Part shown: one piece after another, positions 1-8,435 of the stretch
How positions within the stretch are numbered: the first letter of the stretch is position 1
Layout of the letters: every line of letters begins with the position of its first letter
Source of the DNA: Afipia sp049747295
Lineage (GTDB): Bacteria; Pseudomonadota; Alphaproteobacteria; Rhizobiales; Xanthobacteraceae
NCBI RefSeq assembly: GCF_049747295.1
Contig: NZ_JBMHJM010000001.1
Location: forward strand, 4,340,001 to 4,404,000
Reading direction: 5' to 3'
Length of the DNA stretch: 64,000 nt
Made by a program: the position numbers and the translations under genes
The notes under the pieces: model-generated
What the model saw: the letters and a program-made list of their open reading frames with translations, nothing else
Databases searched by the model: none
What the model was told of the DNA's origin: nothing

Positions 1-1
1 T

Positions 2-679
2 GCTCCGAGGCAGTATCTTGATCTGGTGGAGGGCGAGGTTGAAGCGCGCTTCAAAGAGAGCGTTCGACAATTGCGCGACGCCGGAGCAGAGATCGTGGAA
101 GTCGATCTCGGAGATGATTTCTTCGCGACTGCCGAAAGGACAACATGGAGCATCTTCTTCCATGACACGATGGAAGCGATCTCAGGCTTTCTGCGAGACA
201 ACAACATTCCATCCTCATTCGACGAGATTCATCATCACCTGAAGGAGCAGTTGAAAGGGGTCTGGCAGCACGCTGTCCGGCCTAACGGCCCGGGATCGAT
301 CTCTGCGGACGCATATGACGCGGCGCTATCGGCAGACCGGCCTGAACTCCAACGCCGATTCAACGCGGCATTTACAACCAGCGGCGCAGAGGCGCTTTTG
401 TTTCCGACGACGCCTTGCACTGCACCGCTGATCGACAGCCAGTACCAGTTCTCGATCGCCGGCAAGGACGTCAACTACGTGGCACTCGCCAAGAATACCG
501 TTCCCGCCAGCGGCGCCGGACTCCCGGGGATCAGCATTCCCATGGGCTTCAGCAGCACCGGACTTCCGATCGGCCTGGAGATTGATGCTCCGTTCGGTCA
601 CGATCGGAGACTGCTGGCACTTGCGCGCCGCGTGGAGGCGCTCGGTATATCAACAACGGACCAACAAGAGACACGTTGA
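2..679 (+). CDS. Amidase signature family protein, C-terminal part (5' end outside window)
   Basis: The reading frame is open from the first base, so the gene is cut by the window edge and about 226 residues of its C-terminal part are visible. The later part has the hydrophobic LLFPTTPCTAPLID stretch and the GLPGISIPMGF...GLPIGLEI segment typical of amidase-signature hydrolases, which cleave amides with a Ser-cisSer-Lys triad. The triad itself lies upstream and cannot be seen, so substrate cannot be inferred. The stop codon overlaps the ATG of the next gene, a TetR regulator, suggesting the two are co-transcribed. Confidence 0.85.
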   Translation, partial: APRQYLDLVEGEVEARFKESVRQLRDAGAEIVEVDLGDDFFATAERTTWSIFFHDTMEAISGFLRDNNIPSSFDEIHHHLKEQLKGVWQHAVRPNGPGSISADAYDAALSADRPELQRRFNAAFTTSGAEALLFPTTPCTAPLIDSQYQFSIAGKDVNYVALAKNTVPASGAGLPGISIPMGFSSTGLPIGLEIDAPFGHDRRLLALARRVEALGISTTDQQETR

Positions 680-1248
680 TGCGCTTTGAAAAGGGTCACA
701 AGGAAAACACGCGGAAGCACATCATCGATGTGGCCTCGAAGCGTTTTCGCAAGGATGGTGCGGCAGCGTCAGGCCTCGCGGGGATCATGTCGGAGGCAGG
801 CCTGACAAACGGCGCCTTCTACCCGCATTTCGAATCCAAGGACGCGCTCGTGCGAGAGGCGGTTGCGAGCGCCTTGGCCGATCAGCATGAAAAATTGCAG
901 AAGGCCGGCGCGAAAGACAGCGTTGAGAGCATCATCCGCGGCTATCTGGACGTTTCTCATCTCAAGGGGCGCGAGAACGGCTGTCCTTCATCCGCACTCC
1001 TGCCGGAGATCGCTCGCCAACCCGGATCGACCCGCAAGGCGTATCAGGAGGGTCTGCTTGCCTATGTCGAAACCTTAGGCAAGGCTCTTCCGGCTTCGTC
1101 CTCGTCTTCTCAACGCGCCATGGCGATTTTCAGTCTGATGGTCGGAACCCTCCAAATCGCGCGAGCCGTCCCCGATGCGGCGCGTGCGGCGGAAATTCTG
1201 GAAGGGGGCATCCAGGCGGCGCTGACGCTGGCGAAGAGCGCGACCTGA
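679..1248 (+). CDS. TetR/AcrR family transcriptional regulator
   Basis: 189-residue protein. Residues about 8-55 form a TetR helix-turn-helix (ASKRFRKDGAAASGLAGIMSEAGLTNGAFYPHFESKDAL), followed by a helical ligand domain with a TetR_C-like tail. The ATG at 679 overlaps the amidase stop, which favours it over the TTG three bases earlier. The overlap suggests a regulator made with the enzyme it may control. The effector is unknown. Confidence 0.9.
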   Translation: MRFEKGHKENTRKHIIDVASKRFRKDGAAASGLAGIMSEAGLTNGAFYPHFESKDALVREAVASALADQHEKLQKAGAKDSVESIIRGYLDVSHLKGRENGCPSSALLPEIARQPGSTRKAYQEGLLAYVETLGKALPASSSSSQRAMAIFSLMVGTLQIARAVPDAARAAEILEGGIQAALTLAKSAT

Positions 1249-1403
1249 TTTTGAGCCTCGCGGGCGCACCGATATCGAAAGCTGAACTCAATTGGGGTGA
1301 GACGGCCGACCGGCTGTTATCATAAAGCCTTCGATTGCGTTACGGGGCGAGGAGACGTATCGCTTTGCGCCGAACGCTCGCTATCGCTGGCAGGAAATAA
1401 CAA

Positions 1404-1961
1404 ATGGCCAATGACGATCACACCATAATCATTCCCAAGCGAACGCCGGAATCGGCGGCGATGTCGGCCAACGTCAAACGCGCGATGGCGATCACCGCGA
1501 CCCTGAACCGTTTGACGTTCAACGATGCGGCAGAGATTCGGGCCTTGTTCAGCGATCTGATCGGCAAGGCCGTGGACGACAGCTTCATCTTGATCCCGCC
1601 GTTCTACACAGCCGGCGGGGTCGATATCCGTGTTGGACGGAATGTCTTCGTCAATCAGAATTGCACGTTCTACGACCTTGGCGGGCTCGACATTGCCGAC
1701 GATGTGATGATCGGGCCGAACGTGAGCATCATCACGACCGGGCATCCCATTGAACCTTCGAAGCGGCGCGACGCCGTAATCGCAAAGCCCATCGTGATCG
1801 AGAAGAATGTATGGATCGCAGCTGGTGCCACGATCATTGGCGGCGTGACGGTGGGCGAAAACTCTGTCGTCGCGGCGGGTGCCGTCGTCGCCAGGGACGT
1901 TCCTCCCAATAGCCTTGTTGGAGGAAACCCCGCGCGGGTCATTCGTTCGATCGCGGAGTAG
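1404..1961 (+). CDS. Sugar O-acetyltransferase, left-handed beta-helix family
   Basis: 185 residues, the usual length for maltose/galactoside O-acetyltransferases, which move acetyl from acetyl-CoA to a sugar hydroxyl. Residues about 60-180 carry hexapeptide repeats (IRVGRNVFVNQNCTFYD, VMIGPNVSIITTGHP, VWIAAGATIIGGVTVGENSVVAAGAVV). The TTGHP segment holds the conserved catalytic His of the family, and the protein ends with the VGGNPARVIR motif. It stands alone, about 155 bases after tetR. The natural acceptor is not known. Confidence 0.9.
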   Translation: MANDDHTIIIPKRTPESAAMSANVKRAMAITATLNRLTFNDAAEIRALFSDLIGKAVDDSFILIPPFYTAGGVDIRVGRNVFVNQNCTFYDLGGLDIADDVMIGPNVSIITTGHPIEPSKRRDAVIAKPIVIEKNVWIAAGATIIGGVTVGENSVVAAGAVVARDVPPNSLVGGNPARVIRSIAE

Positions 1962-2145
1962 TTGAACGCTAGCGCGGTTCCTTGGACGTATGTGGTCTGT
2001 TTTCGAATCTGCAGAGAAGCTGCCTTGAATCGGCTATGTCGGGAACTCGACACAGGTGCTAAACGGGCTCCATCACCGTTTCTTCTTGAGGCTGCCATCG
2101 GTGACTGAGAGACATTGCGCTCTCGCCTGACACTGCGGTGAGCTT

Positions 2146-2298
2146 ATGTGCCAGAAGTGCGATGTTCTCACCAAGCAGATCCATCAGTTTCGGCGCGCAC
2201 TGGCTCAACCGCTCGACGCTCTGACCGCGGAGCGACTGAGGAATGCGCTTGCGGACGTAGAACGTGAGACAAAAGCACTTCATCCGGGGAACGATTAG
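2146..2298 (+). CDS. Small hypothetical protein, 50 aa, CxxC plus helix
   Basis: An ATG frame of 50 codons beginning MCQKCDVLTKQIHQFRRAL and ending ADVERETKALHPGND. It has a CxxC pair at residues 2-5 and a predicted amphipathic helix, with a GGTGAG-like ribosome site about five bases before the ATG. The composition (charged helix, KALHP ending) resembles small hypotheticals of the Bradyrhizobium group, though this is from memory. A minus-strand frame over the same bases is longer but has unlikely composition. Function unknown. Confidence 0.5.
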   Translation: MCQKCDVLTKQIHQFRRALAQPLDALTAERLRNALADVERETKALHPGND

Positions 2299-2299
2299 C

Positions 2300-2614
2300 G
2301 CGAGCTCACCTATGTCCGCTTCGCGACAGAAGTGGCGGACTGCGGGAGCCATAACTTGCGCATTTGTTCCGTTGTTTCCCAAAAACTTATCGCTTTGCGC
2401 CTGTATTGCTGAGGCATTACCTAAGCAATACGTCTTTGAGTGTGGCGTGGTTCAAAAGTCCGCATTATCTGTGCGGCAAGCGCGGAATGCGGACGTCTGA
2501 ACCAGAGCCACACGAGATGAGTATCTGGCTAGTGTCCTTCGATTCCGACGGTCGCAAACGAAGGTGCAGCGGAGTCAAGCGAACTTTGGAATCGGGGCAC
2601 GCGCAGGATCGCTC
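2300..2614. other. Intergenic region upstream of the kai operon
   Basis: No convincing gene. It contains short dyads of the kind tccgcttcgcgacagaagtggcgga (2311-2340 region) and a second one around 2458-2500, resembling degenerate intergenic debris. The promoter of the RHH-kaiC operon should lie here, but I see no clear EcfG or FixK box. Confidence 0.4.
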
Positions 2615-2830
2615 ATGAAACAGCCAATCACGATCCGACTTGACCCTGAATTGCTCGCCACCGCGCGCATGAAAGCAAAGGAAGAAAACCGTACGCTGAC
2701 GAATTTTCTCGAGACAGCGCTGAAGGAGCGCTTTGGCGGATCCGGGATTTCGCGTGCATCGGGTCAGTCATCCAGCAACAGTAAGCCCGCAAAACGTAAT
2801 TCAAAGAGGTCATTCGTTGCCAAATCGTAG
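2615..2830 (+). CDS. Ribbon-helix-helix-type small protein leading the kai operon
   Basis: 71-residue protein. Residues 1-35 (KQPITIRLDPELLATARMKA) look like a ribbon-helix-helix DNA-binding fold of the CopG/MetJ/Arc class: one beta strand followed by two helices. The rest is a basic Ser/Lys/Arg tail. No toxin gene is adjacent, so an antitoxin role is not supported. The 3' end contains the kaiC ribosome site and overlaps the kaiC start, indicating translational coupling. It could be an autoregulator or output DNA-binding factor of the Kai system; this is inference. Confidence 0.7.
   Translation: MKQPITIRLDPELLATARMKAKEENRTLTNFLETALKERFGGSGISRASGQSSSNSKPAKRNSKRSFVAKS
2801..2807 (+). promoter_or_regulatory. 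Ribosome binding site deciding the kaiC TTG start
   Basis: An AAAGAGG-type site inside the 3' end of the RHH gene, nine bases before the TTG at 2817. No in-frame ATG precedes the first KaiC domain, so this site fixes the start and supports coupling of the two genes. Confidence 0.55.
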
Positions 2831-4532
2831 GGACCCTGCCACATCGCCTGCAGTCTCCGTGCATCTCCCAAAAACCCGGACTGGAATCGGCGGATTAGAT
2901 GATCTGACGCTCGGCGGCTTACCGACGGGCCGGCCCACACTGCTGTGCGGCGCGGCGGGATGCGGAAAAACGCTATTTGGAATGACCTTCCTTGTGAACG
3001 GTATCGAACGGTTTGGCGAGCCCGGCGTCTTTATGAGTTTCGAGGAGCGGGAAAGAGATCTCGCGGAAAACGTTCATTCATTGGGTTTCGACGTTAAAGA
3101 TTTTATTGCCAAGAAGAAGCTCGTCATCGACTACGTTCGGATCGAACGGGCTGAGATTGAAGAGAGCGGCGAATATGATCTTGAAGGACTGTTTGTCCGA
3201 TTGGACCATGCGATCAAATCGGTCGGTGCGAAGCGCGTGGTGCTCGACACGATCGAGGCACTGTTCTCCGGTCTGGCCGACACGGCCATCCTGCGCGCCG
3301 AGCTTCGGCGCCTGTTCGGTTGGCTGAAGGACAAGGGTGTCACCGCGATCATCACCGCCGAACGGGGCGGGGGCCAGCTCACGCGCTTTGGCATCGAGGA
3401 ATACGTCTCCGACTGCGTGATCCTGCTGGATAACCGCGTCCAGGATCAGGTCGTGACGCGTCGCCTTCGCGTCATCAAGTATCGCGGCTCCGCGCACGGC
3501 ACCAACGAATACCCATTCCTCATCGACGATCAGGGCATCAGTGTCTTGCCCATCACGTCCGCCGGGCTGGCTCACGCGATCTCGGATGACGTTGTTCCGA
3601 CCGGCGTCAAAGATCTCGACGCCATGTTGAGTAAAGGGGGGTATTTCAAAGGCTCAAGTGTTTTGATTTCGGGGCTTGCCGGAACAGGCAAATCGACCTT
3701 TGGCGCTGCGTTTGTCGATGCCGCCTGCATGCGGGGCGAGCGCAGTCTGTTTTTTGCATTCGAGGAGTCACCGGACCAGATCGTCCGGAATATGCGATCA
3801 GTCGGGATCGAGCTCGGCAGACACGTGAAGTCAGGGCTGCTTCGGTTCGAGGCAGCGCGACCGAGTCTGTTCGGTTTTGAAATGCATCTCGCTCGCATGA
3901 ACCGCGACATCGAGCAGTTCGAACCGGCAACAATCGTTGTCGACCCGATATCGGCTTTCCGCGGTCCTTCGAGTGAAATTCATGCGACCCTCGTCCGGCT
4001 CGCCGATATCTGCAAGACACGGGGGATCACGGCTCTATTCACGAGCCTGTCGGGCGTTGCTGAGGGAATGAGCGAGAGCGAGCGAAGCGTTTCATCGCTG
4101 ATGGACACCTGGATTTCTCTAGCCGACGTCGAAGCTGATGGCGAACGCAACCGCGTTCTACACGTTCTGAAATCGCGTGGCATGAGCCATTCGAAGCAGA
4201 TCAGAGAATACGAACTGCGCGACGATGGCATTCACCTCATCATTCCGTATCTTGGTCCCGAAGGTGTGCTCACCGGGGCAGCGCGGCTCGCCCAGGAGGC
4301 TCGCGAGCGGGAAGCCGAGCGTGAGAAGAGCGAGTCGATGGAGCAGCGCAAGCGTCAAATGGCGCGGAAACGCGGCGCGCTCGAACGTCAGATCGCAGAG
4401 ATGCGCGCCGCGCTCGATGCGGAGGAAACCGAGATTTCCGAGTTTGTCGATTATCAAAACACCCGAAGCGCCTCGGCGACGTCCGACCGCGCCGCGATGG
4501 CGAGGAAACGCGGAGTAACCGATGGACAATGA
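2817..4532 (+). CDS. kaiC: KaiC-family circadian clock ATPase (two RecA-like domains)
   Basis: 571 residues from a TTG start chosen for its ribosome site. CI (about 20-250) has Walker A GAAGCGKT at 45-52 and the catalytic Glu pair at 76-77. CII (about 258-480) has Walker A GLAGTGKST and Glu pair at 316-317. The autophosphorylation pair aligning with cyanobacterial S431/T432 is S426/S427 (VSSLMDT). A charged, coiled-coil-prone tail runs from about 488 to 545. KaiC is an ATP-driven autokinase/phosphatase timer. There is no kaiA here. The stop overlaps the start of the first kaiB by 11 bases. Alphaproteobacterial KaiC is known in some species to act as an hourglass-like timer or stress regulator. 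Confidence 0.95.
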   Translation: MPNRRDPATSPAVSVHLPKTRTGIGGLDDLTLGGLPTGRPTLLCGAAGCGKTLFGMTFLVNGIERFGEPGVFMSFEERERDLAENVHSLGFDVKDFIAKKKLVIDYVRIERAEIEESGEYDLEGLFVRLDHAIKSVGAKRVVLDTIEALFSGLADTAILRAELRRLFGWLKDKGVTAIITAERGGGQLTRFGIEEYVSDCVILLDNRVQDQVVTRRLRVIKYRGSAHGTNEYPFLIDDQGISVLPITSAGLAHAISDDVVPTGVKDLDAMLSKGGYFKGSSVLISGLAGTGKSTFGAAFVDAACMRGERSLFFAFEESPDQIVRNMRSVGIELGRHVKSGLLRFEAARPSLFGFEMHLARMNRDIEQFEPATIVVDPISAFRGPSSEIHATLVRLADICKTRGITALFTSLSGVAEGMSESERSVSSLMDTWISLADVEADGERNRVLHVLKSRGMSHSKQIREYELRDDGIHLIIPYLGPEGVLTGAARLAQEAREREAEREKSESMEQRKRQMARKRGALERQIAEMRAALDAEETEISEFVDYQNTRSASATSDRAAMARKRGVTDGQ

Positions 4533-4842
4533 AAATTCCGAAATCGACGAATCCATAGAATATAATCTGCGCCTCTACGTCGCGGGTCAAACCCCGAAGT
4601 CGCTCGCCGCAATCGCAAATCTGAAGAAGATTTGTGAAGACAACCTGGCCGGCCGCTACAAGCTCGAAGTGATCGATCTCGTCGTGACACCTCAGTTGGC
4701 TGCGGGCGACCAGATTGTCGCCATCCCCACGCTCGTGCGCCGGCTTCCTCCACCGCTGAAGAGAATGATCGGAGATTTGTCCAACACGGAGAAAGTGATC
4801 GTCGGGCTCGACTTGCGGCCCCTCGGAAAGATCACATCATGA
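4522..4842 (+). CDS. kaiB: KaiB protein, first copy
   Basis: 106 residues of the KaiB thioredoxin-like fold: YNLRLYVAGQTPKSLAAIANLKKICE, then LEVIDL, then the hallmark IVAIPTLVRRLPPPLKRMIGDLS and a C-terminal GLDLRPL. KaiB binds the KaiC CI ring after a fold switch and promotes dephosphorylation. It overlaps kaiC by 11 bases and the next kaiB by 4, so the set is surely one transcript. It differs from the second copy throughout the N-terminal region and in the VVTPQLAAGDQ loop. Confidence 0.95.
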   Translation: MDNENSEIDESIEYNLRLYVAGQTPKSLAAIANLKKICEDNLAGRYKLEVIDLVVTPQLAAGDQIVAIPTLVRRLPPPLKRMIGDLSNTEKVIVGLDLRPLGKITS

Positions 4843-5153
4843 CGGGGGAGGCAGGCGACAGACCGGCAGGCCATTACAAGCTGCGCCTGTTCATCACCGG
4901 TTCGACGCCGCGCTCCACACGAGCCATCGCGAACATGCGCAGGATCTGCGAGGAGAATCTGCATGGCCGTTACGATCTCGAGGTCGTGGACGTCTACGAA
5001 AACCCGGACGCGACCAAGGAATTGCAGGTGATCGCGACACCTACGTTGATCAAGATATTGCCGGAGCCGTTGCGCCGAATTATCGGTGATTTGTCAGACC
5101 AGGAGAAGGTTTTAGCCGGCCTGGATTTGAAACCCCTGAGATCCAGCGATTGA
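4839..5153 (+). CDS. kaiB: KaiB protein, second copy
   Basis: 104 residues, same fold: YKLRLFITGSTPRSTRAIANMRRICEENL, LEVVDVYENPDATKE, then VIATPTLIKILPEPLRRIIGDLSDQEKV. The DVYENP segment is nearer to the classical KaiB sequence than in the first copy. ATGA overlap with the upstream kaiB and only seven bases to the downstream kinase. Two unlike KaiB proteins for one KaiC suggest split roles, for example one for KaiC and one for the kinase. Confidence 0.95.
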   Translation: MTGEAGDRPAGHYKLRLFITGSTPRSTRAIANMRRICEENLHGRYDLEVVDVYENPDATKELQVIATPTLIKILPEPLRRIIGDLSDQEKVLAGLDLKPLRSSD

Positions 5154-5160
5154 AAATCCG

Positions 5161-7275
5161 ATGACGGATGATCAACATACACGCGGCAATTCCGGTGGCT
5201 ACGACTCCCTTAGCGGTGAGGAACTGATCTCGCGTCTTCGCGAGGCTGAAGAGACACTGGAGGCCATTCGGGTTGGTGAAGTCGATGCCGTGGTCATCGC
5301 CGGCGCCAATGGCCAGCAGGTCTATGCCCTGGAAAATGCGGACCGGCCCTATCGCGTTCTGGTCGAGCAGATGCAAGAGGGCGCCGTTACGCTGTCCGAA
5401 GACGGCTTGATTCTGTACTGCAACAAGCGCTTTGCGACCATCGTCGGCGAGGCTCATGACAGCATCATTGGGGAAAACGTACTCAAATTCTTCGATGCAG
5501 GGCAACGAGCAGACCTTCTGAACCTGATCGGCGCGATCGTCCGGCCAAGCGCGGCCGGAGAGTTCACGATCATCGACAAAAGCGGTTTGGACATTCCCGT
5601 CAACATCTCGCTCATCGATCTCAAAGTCGAGAGCGGAATGCCGCGAATGGTCTGCGCTATCGTTACGGATTTGACGTTCAACCGCTTGCGATCGCGCGAA
5701 CTCGGCGTGGCCAATGAACGGCTGGCCACTGAAATCGTGGAACGGCGCAAGACCGAAGAAAACCTGCAACTGACGCTTGACGCTGCCGAGATGGGAATAT
5801 GGGAGCTTGATTTAACAAACAATCAAATCCGATGTTCCTCGCGCCACGATCTGATTTTTGGAAACGAAACACACTTCGCGTTTTTTGACCTTGAATTGCT
5901 CACACAGTGTTTTGTCCCGGAAGATCGGGCCAAGGTCACTGACGCATTCGTGCGCGCAAAATCAATCGGGACGATTGAGTTCGAACATCGGATCCGCAGG
6001 GCAAGTGATGGAGCAGTTCGCTGGGTCAGCGTCAAAGGCCGAACCTATTACGATGGCCCAAGTCCGATGCGCGTCACAGGCGTGACCGCTGACGTGACCA
6101 AACGGCGCGAGGTCGATGAGCAGTTGCGGCAAGCCCAGAAGATGGAAGCCGTCGGCCAGTTAACCGGCGGCATCGCGCACGACTTCAACAACCTGCTGAT
6201 GATTATCGGCGGCAGCCTCGATATGTTGGGTCGGCGCATAGCTGATGACGCAAGGATTTCCAATCTGCTTGATGCGGCAAGGCAGGCTGTCGGCCGGGGA
6301 GCCAAATTGAACCAACAACTTCTGGCATTCTCGCGCCGGCAAGACCTGCGAATGGAAATCGTCCAGGTCAATGATCTGGTTTCGACGTTCGAGCATCTGC
6401 TCGATCGCGCCGTTGGCGAAACGGTGAAGTTGGAGTTCGTCAGAGATCCCGATCTCTGGGAATGCCGTACCGACCCTCATCAGCTCGAAACCGCTATCCT
6501 CAATCTGGTCATCAACGCGCGCGATGCGATGCCGGAGGGCGGGCGGTTGATCATCAAAACGTCGAATCGAGAAGCTGATCAGACGCTCTCAGCTCAATGG
6601 GGAGCATCGGCCGGCGATTACGTCGTTGTGTCGGTTGAAGACACCGGGATAGGAATGTCACCGGAGATTCTGAATCATATCTTCGAACCGTTTTTTACGA
6701 CGAAAGACATTGGAAAAGGCACCGGTCTCGGTTTGAGCCAGGTCTACGGTTTCGCCAAACAGTCAGGCGGGTTTGTCACCGTCGCGAGCACGCCCGGAAA
6801 AGGAACGCTGATCGAGGTGTTCCTCAAGCGATCCCGTGAAGCACGCTCGGCAATTCATCCAACCTCAGCGATGAGCCCGGAGACCGGCACTGGAATTGTT
6901 CTCGTCGTCGAGGATGACGCCGCCGTGCGCGCGACGACGAGCGGAATGCTGGACGATTTGGGTTACCTTGTCGTATCCGCAGACACCGGAAACGCGGCCC
7001 TCAAAATCGTTCAGGACAACAGTGCGATCGACCTGGTCTTCAGTGACGTCGTGATGCCGGACGGCATGAATGGCGTCGAACTCGCGCGCAGGATAACGTC
7101 GTTGCGACCCGGCATGCCGGTGCTTCTGACCTCGGGCTACACGGCGCAACGCGCACTCCCTGAAATGCCCGCTGGGGGAGGATTGGCACTTTTGAAAAAG
7201 CCGTTCACGCAGGCAGAGTTGTCGATCGCTATTCGCGATATCATGGCCACTTCGGCAGAAAACGAACCTACATAG
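5161..7275 (+). CDS. PAS-domain hybrid sensor histidine kinase with receiver domain (Kai output kinase candidate)
   Basis: 704 residues, soluble (no membrane segments). A short N-terminal helix (18-45) is followed by PAS1 (about 65-170) and PAS2 (about 200-315). Next come a HisKA segment with phospho-His H340 in GGIAHDFNN, and an HATPase with N box NARDAM (452-457), G1 DTGIG (494-498) and GTGLGLS. The C-terminal receiver has its phospho-acceptor Asp at 629 (FSDVVMPDGMNG). Seven bases after kaiB and in the same operon, so it is the likely signalling partner of the Kai proteins. Its own receiver may be the end target or a relay. Confidence 0.93.
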   Translation: MTDDQHTRGNSGGYDSLSGEELISRLREAEETLEAIRVGEVDAVVIAGANGQQVYALENADRPYRVLVEQMQEGAVTLSEDGLILYCNKRFATIVGEAHDSIIGENVLKFFDAGQRADLLNLIGAIVRPSAAGEFTIIDKSGLDIPVNISLIDLKVESGMPRMVCAIVTDLTFNRLRSRELGVANERLATEIVERRKTEENLQLTLDAAEMGIWELDLTNNQIRCSSRHDLIFGNETHFAFFDLELLTQCFVPEDRAKVTDAFVRAKSIGTIEFEHRIRRASDGAVRWVSVKGRTYYDGPSPMRVTGVTADVTKRREVDEQLRQAQKMEAVGQLTGGIAHDFNNLLMIIGGSLDMLGRRIADDARISNLLDAARQAVGRGAKLNQQLLAFSRRQDLRMEIVQVNDLVSTFEHLLDRAVGETVKLEFVRDPDLWECRTDPHQLETAILNLVINARDAMPEGGRLIIKTSNREADQTLSAQWGASAGDYVVVSVEDTGIGMSPEILNHIFEPFFTTKDIGKGTGLGLSQVYGFAKQSGGFVTVASTPGKGTLIEVFLKRSREARSAIHPTSAMSPETGTGIVLVVEDDAAVRATTSGMLDDLGYLVVSADTGNAALKIVQDNSAIDLVFSDVVMPDGMNGVELARRITSLRPGMPVLLTSGYTAQRALPEMPAGGGLALLKKPFTQAELSIAIRDIMATSAENEPT

Positions 7276-7302
7276 TCATCGATACCATAGGGTCGGCGGG
7301 CC

Positions 7303-7342
7303 GTACTCCAGACCGCATTTGCCGTGCTCCAGACCGCATTTC
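7303..7342. repeat. Short tandem repeat after the kinase gene
   Basis: The unit g(t/c)actccagaccgcattt-like occurs twice in a row with about 21-base spacing. No T run follows, so it is not a clear terminator. Confidence 0.5.
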
Positions 7343-7469
7343 AAGCAACGATTGTCAGGCCGTGAATCCGGGAATTGAAAGTGGAAGTGGAACGCTCGCT
7401 TTGTTGATTTGCGAGAGAGAGCGCATTGCGCTGCTCTATCAGCGTTGAAGAGACGCTGGAGACCAGGCT

Positions 7470-7895
7470 ATGAGCAGGATCGCGCACTGCAGTTGCGGCG
7501 CGTTGCGCGCGGAGGTGAGCGGCGAACCGGCGCTGGTGGCGGCCTGTCATTGCATCGCGTGTCAGCGCCGCACCGGCGCGCCCTTTGGTGTCACGACCTA
7601 TTTCTTCAGAGACCAGGTGCGCACCGAGGGGCCGGACAAGGCTTACAATCGCGGCAGCGACGCGGGGCGAAACGTCGAATTCCATTTTTGCCTGGACTGT
7701 GGCTCGACGGTGTTTTGGTATGTGGAGTTTGACTCGAGCCTTATCGGCATTGCCCTTGGCACGTTCGCTGATCCGTCGATGCCGAGGCCAACGCTCTCGG
7801 CGTGGGAGACAACGGGCCATGCATGGGTCACGTTCGATCACGAGCTGCATCACCTCCCACGACAAGACCTGCCCGCAAACAAGGTCCGTGCGTGA
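7470..7895 (+). CDS. GFA-domain (CENP-V/GFA family) zinc protein
   Basis: 141 residues with the GFA zinc-cysteine pattern: C7-x-C9, C26-x-C28-xx-C31 (ACHCIACQRRTG) and C74-xx-C77 (FCLDCGSTVFW). The family is named after glutathione-dependent formaldehyde-activating enzyme, but most members have no proven catalytic role. A monocistronic gene between the kai operon and small hypotheticals. Family assignment is firm; function is not. Confidence 0.9.
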   Translation: MSRIAHCSCGALRAEVSGEPALVAACHCIACQRRTGAPFGVTTYFFRDQVRTEGPDKAYNRGSDAGRNVEFHFCLDCGSTVFWYVEFDSSLIGIALGTFADPSMPRPTLSAWETTGHAWVTFDHELHHLPRQDLPANKVRA

Positions 7896-8083
7896 GCACT
7901 CACCGTGCCGGCTGGTGCATGGTGCGAACCGCGGCTGGCTTCGCTCAAGTCGACGGGCATCTGACAAACCCATTGCGTCGCCCGATTTTCCACTCCAAAC
8001 TGGAAAGATCGGTTTTTTTGGCCGAAGGCTGATACCTTTATTCTAGTTATTTATTGTGGTCATTTTTGTCAGTGAGTATTTCG

Positions 8084-8296
8084 ATGAATTGCGGAGACCC
8101 TCCCGTCAACGACCGTCGTCGCATCACCAGACGAATTGCAGAGCTGGAAAAAATGCTTCGTTCCCTGCAGGGCACGAAGCGAAGCACCAAGCGTGTCCAC
8201 ACCATCGCTTTATCCAGTATCGCTCCATCCGGTGAGGTGCCGGCGGTTGCCGGCACGCTCTTGTCGGGACATGAGGCCACGATCAGCGAGGGATAG
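8084..8296 (+). CDS. Small hypothetical protein, 70 aa
   Basis: ATG frame beginning MNCGDPPVNDRRRITRRIAEL; residues 10-28 look like a charged helix or short coiled coil (ITRRIAELEKMLRSLQ). The second half is low in structure. No strong ribosome site. It may be a genuine small protein or a chance frame. The remaining bases to 8435 hold nothing recognisable. Confidence 0.35.
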   Translation: MNCGDPPVNDRRRITRRIAELEKMLRSLQGTKRSTKRVHTIALSSIAPSGEVPAVAGTLLSGHEATISEG

Positions 8297-8435
8297 AGAG
8301 CTCAGGTCGCGCCTCCAGACAAGCGCCGGCGGCGCAAGGGCACTGCGCATCTGTTTTGCACAAGCTGGACGGCTACAGGTTGCGCAGCCCTCAACGGTGC
8401 GATAGTCCTACCTCTGTTTTGGGGCTTGGGCTTTT

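Noticed and set aside
2615..2830. RHH protein as an antitoxin of a toxin-antitoxin pair
   Set aside because: No toxin-like gene lies on either side; the overlap is with kaiC.
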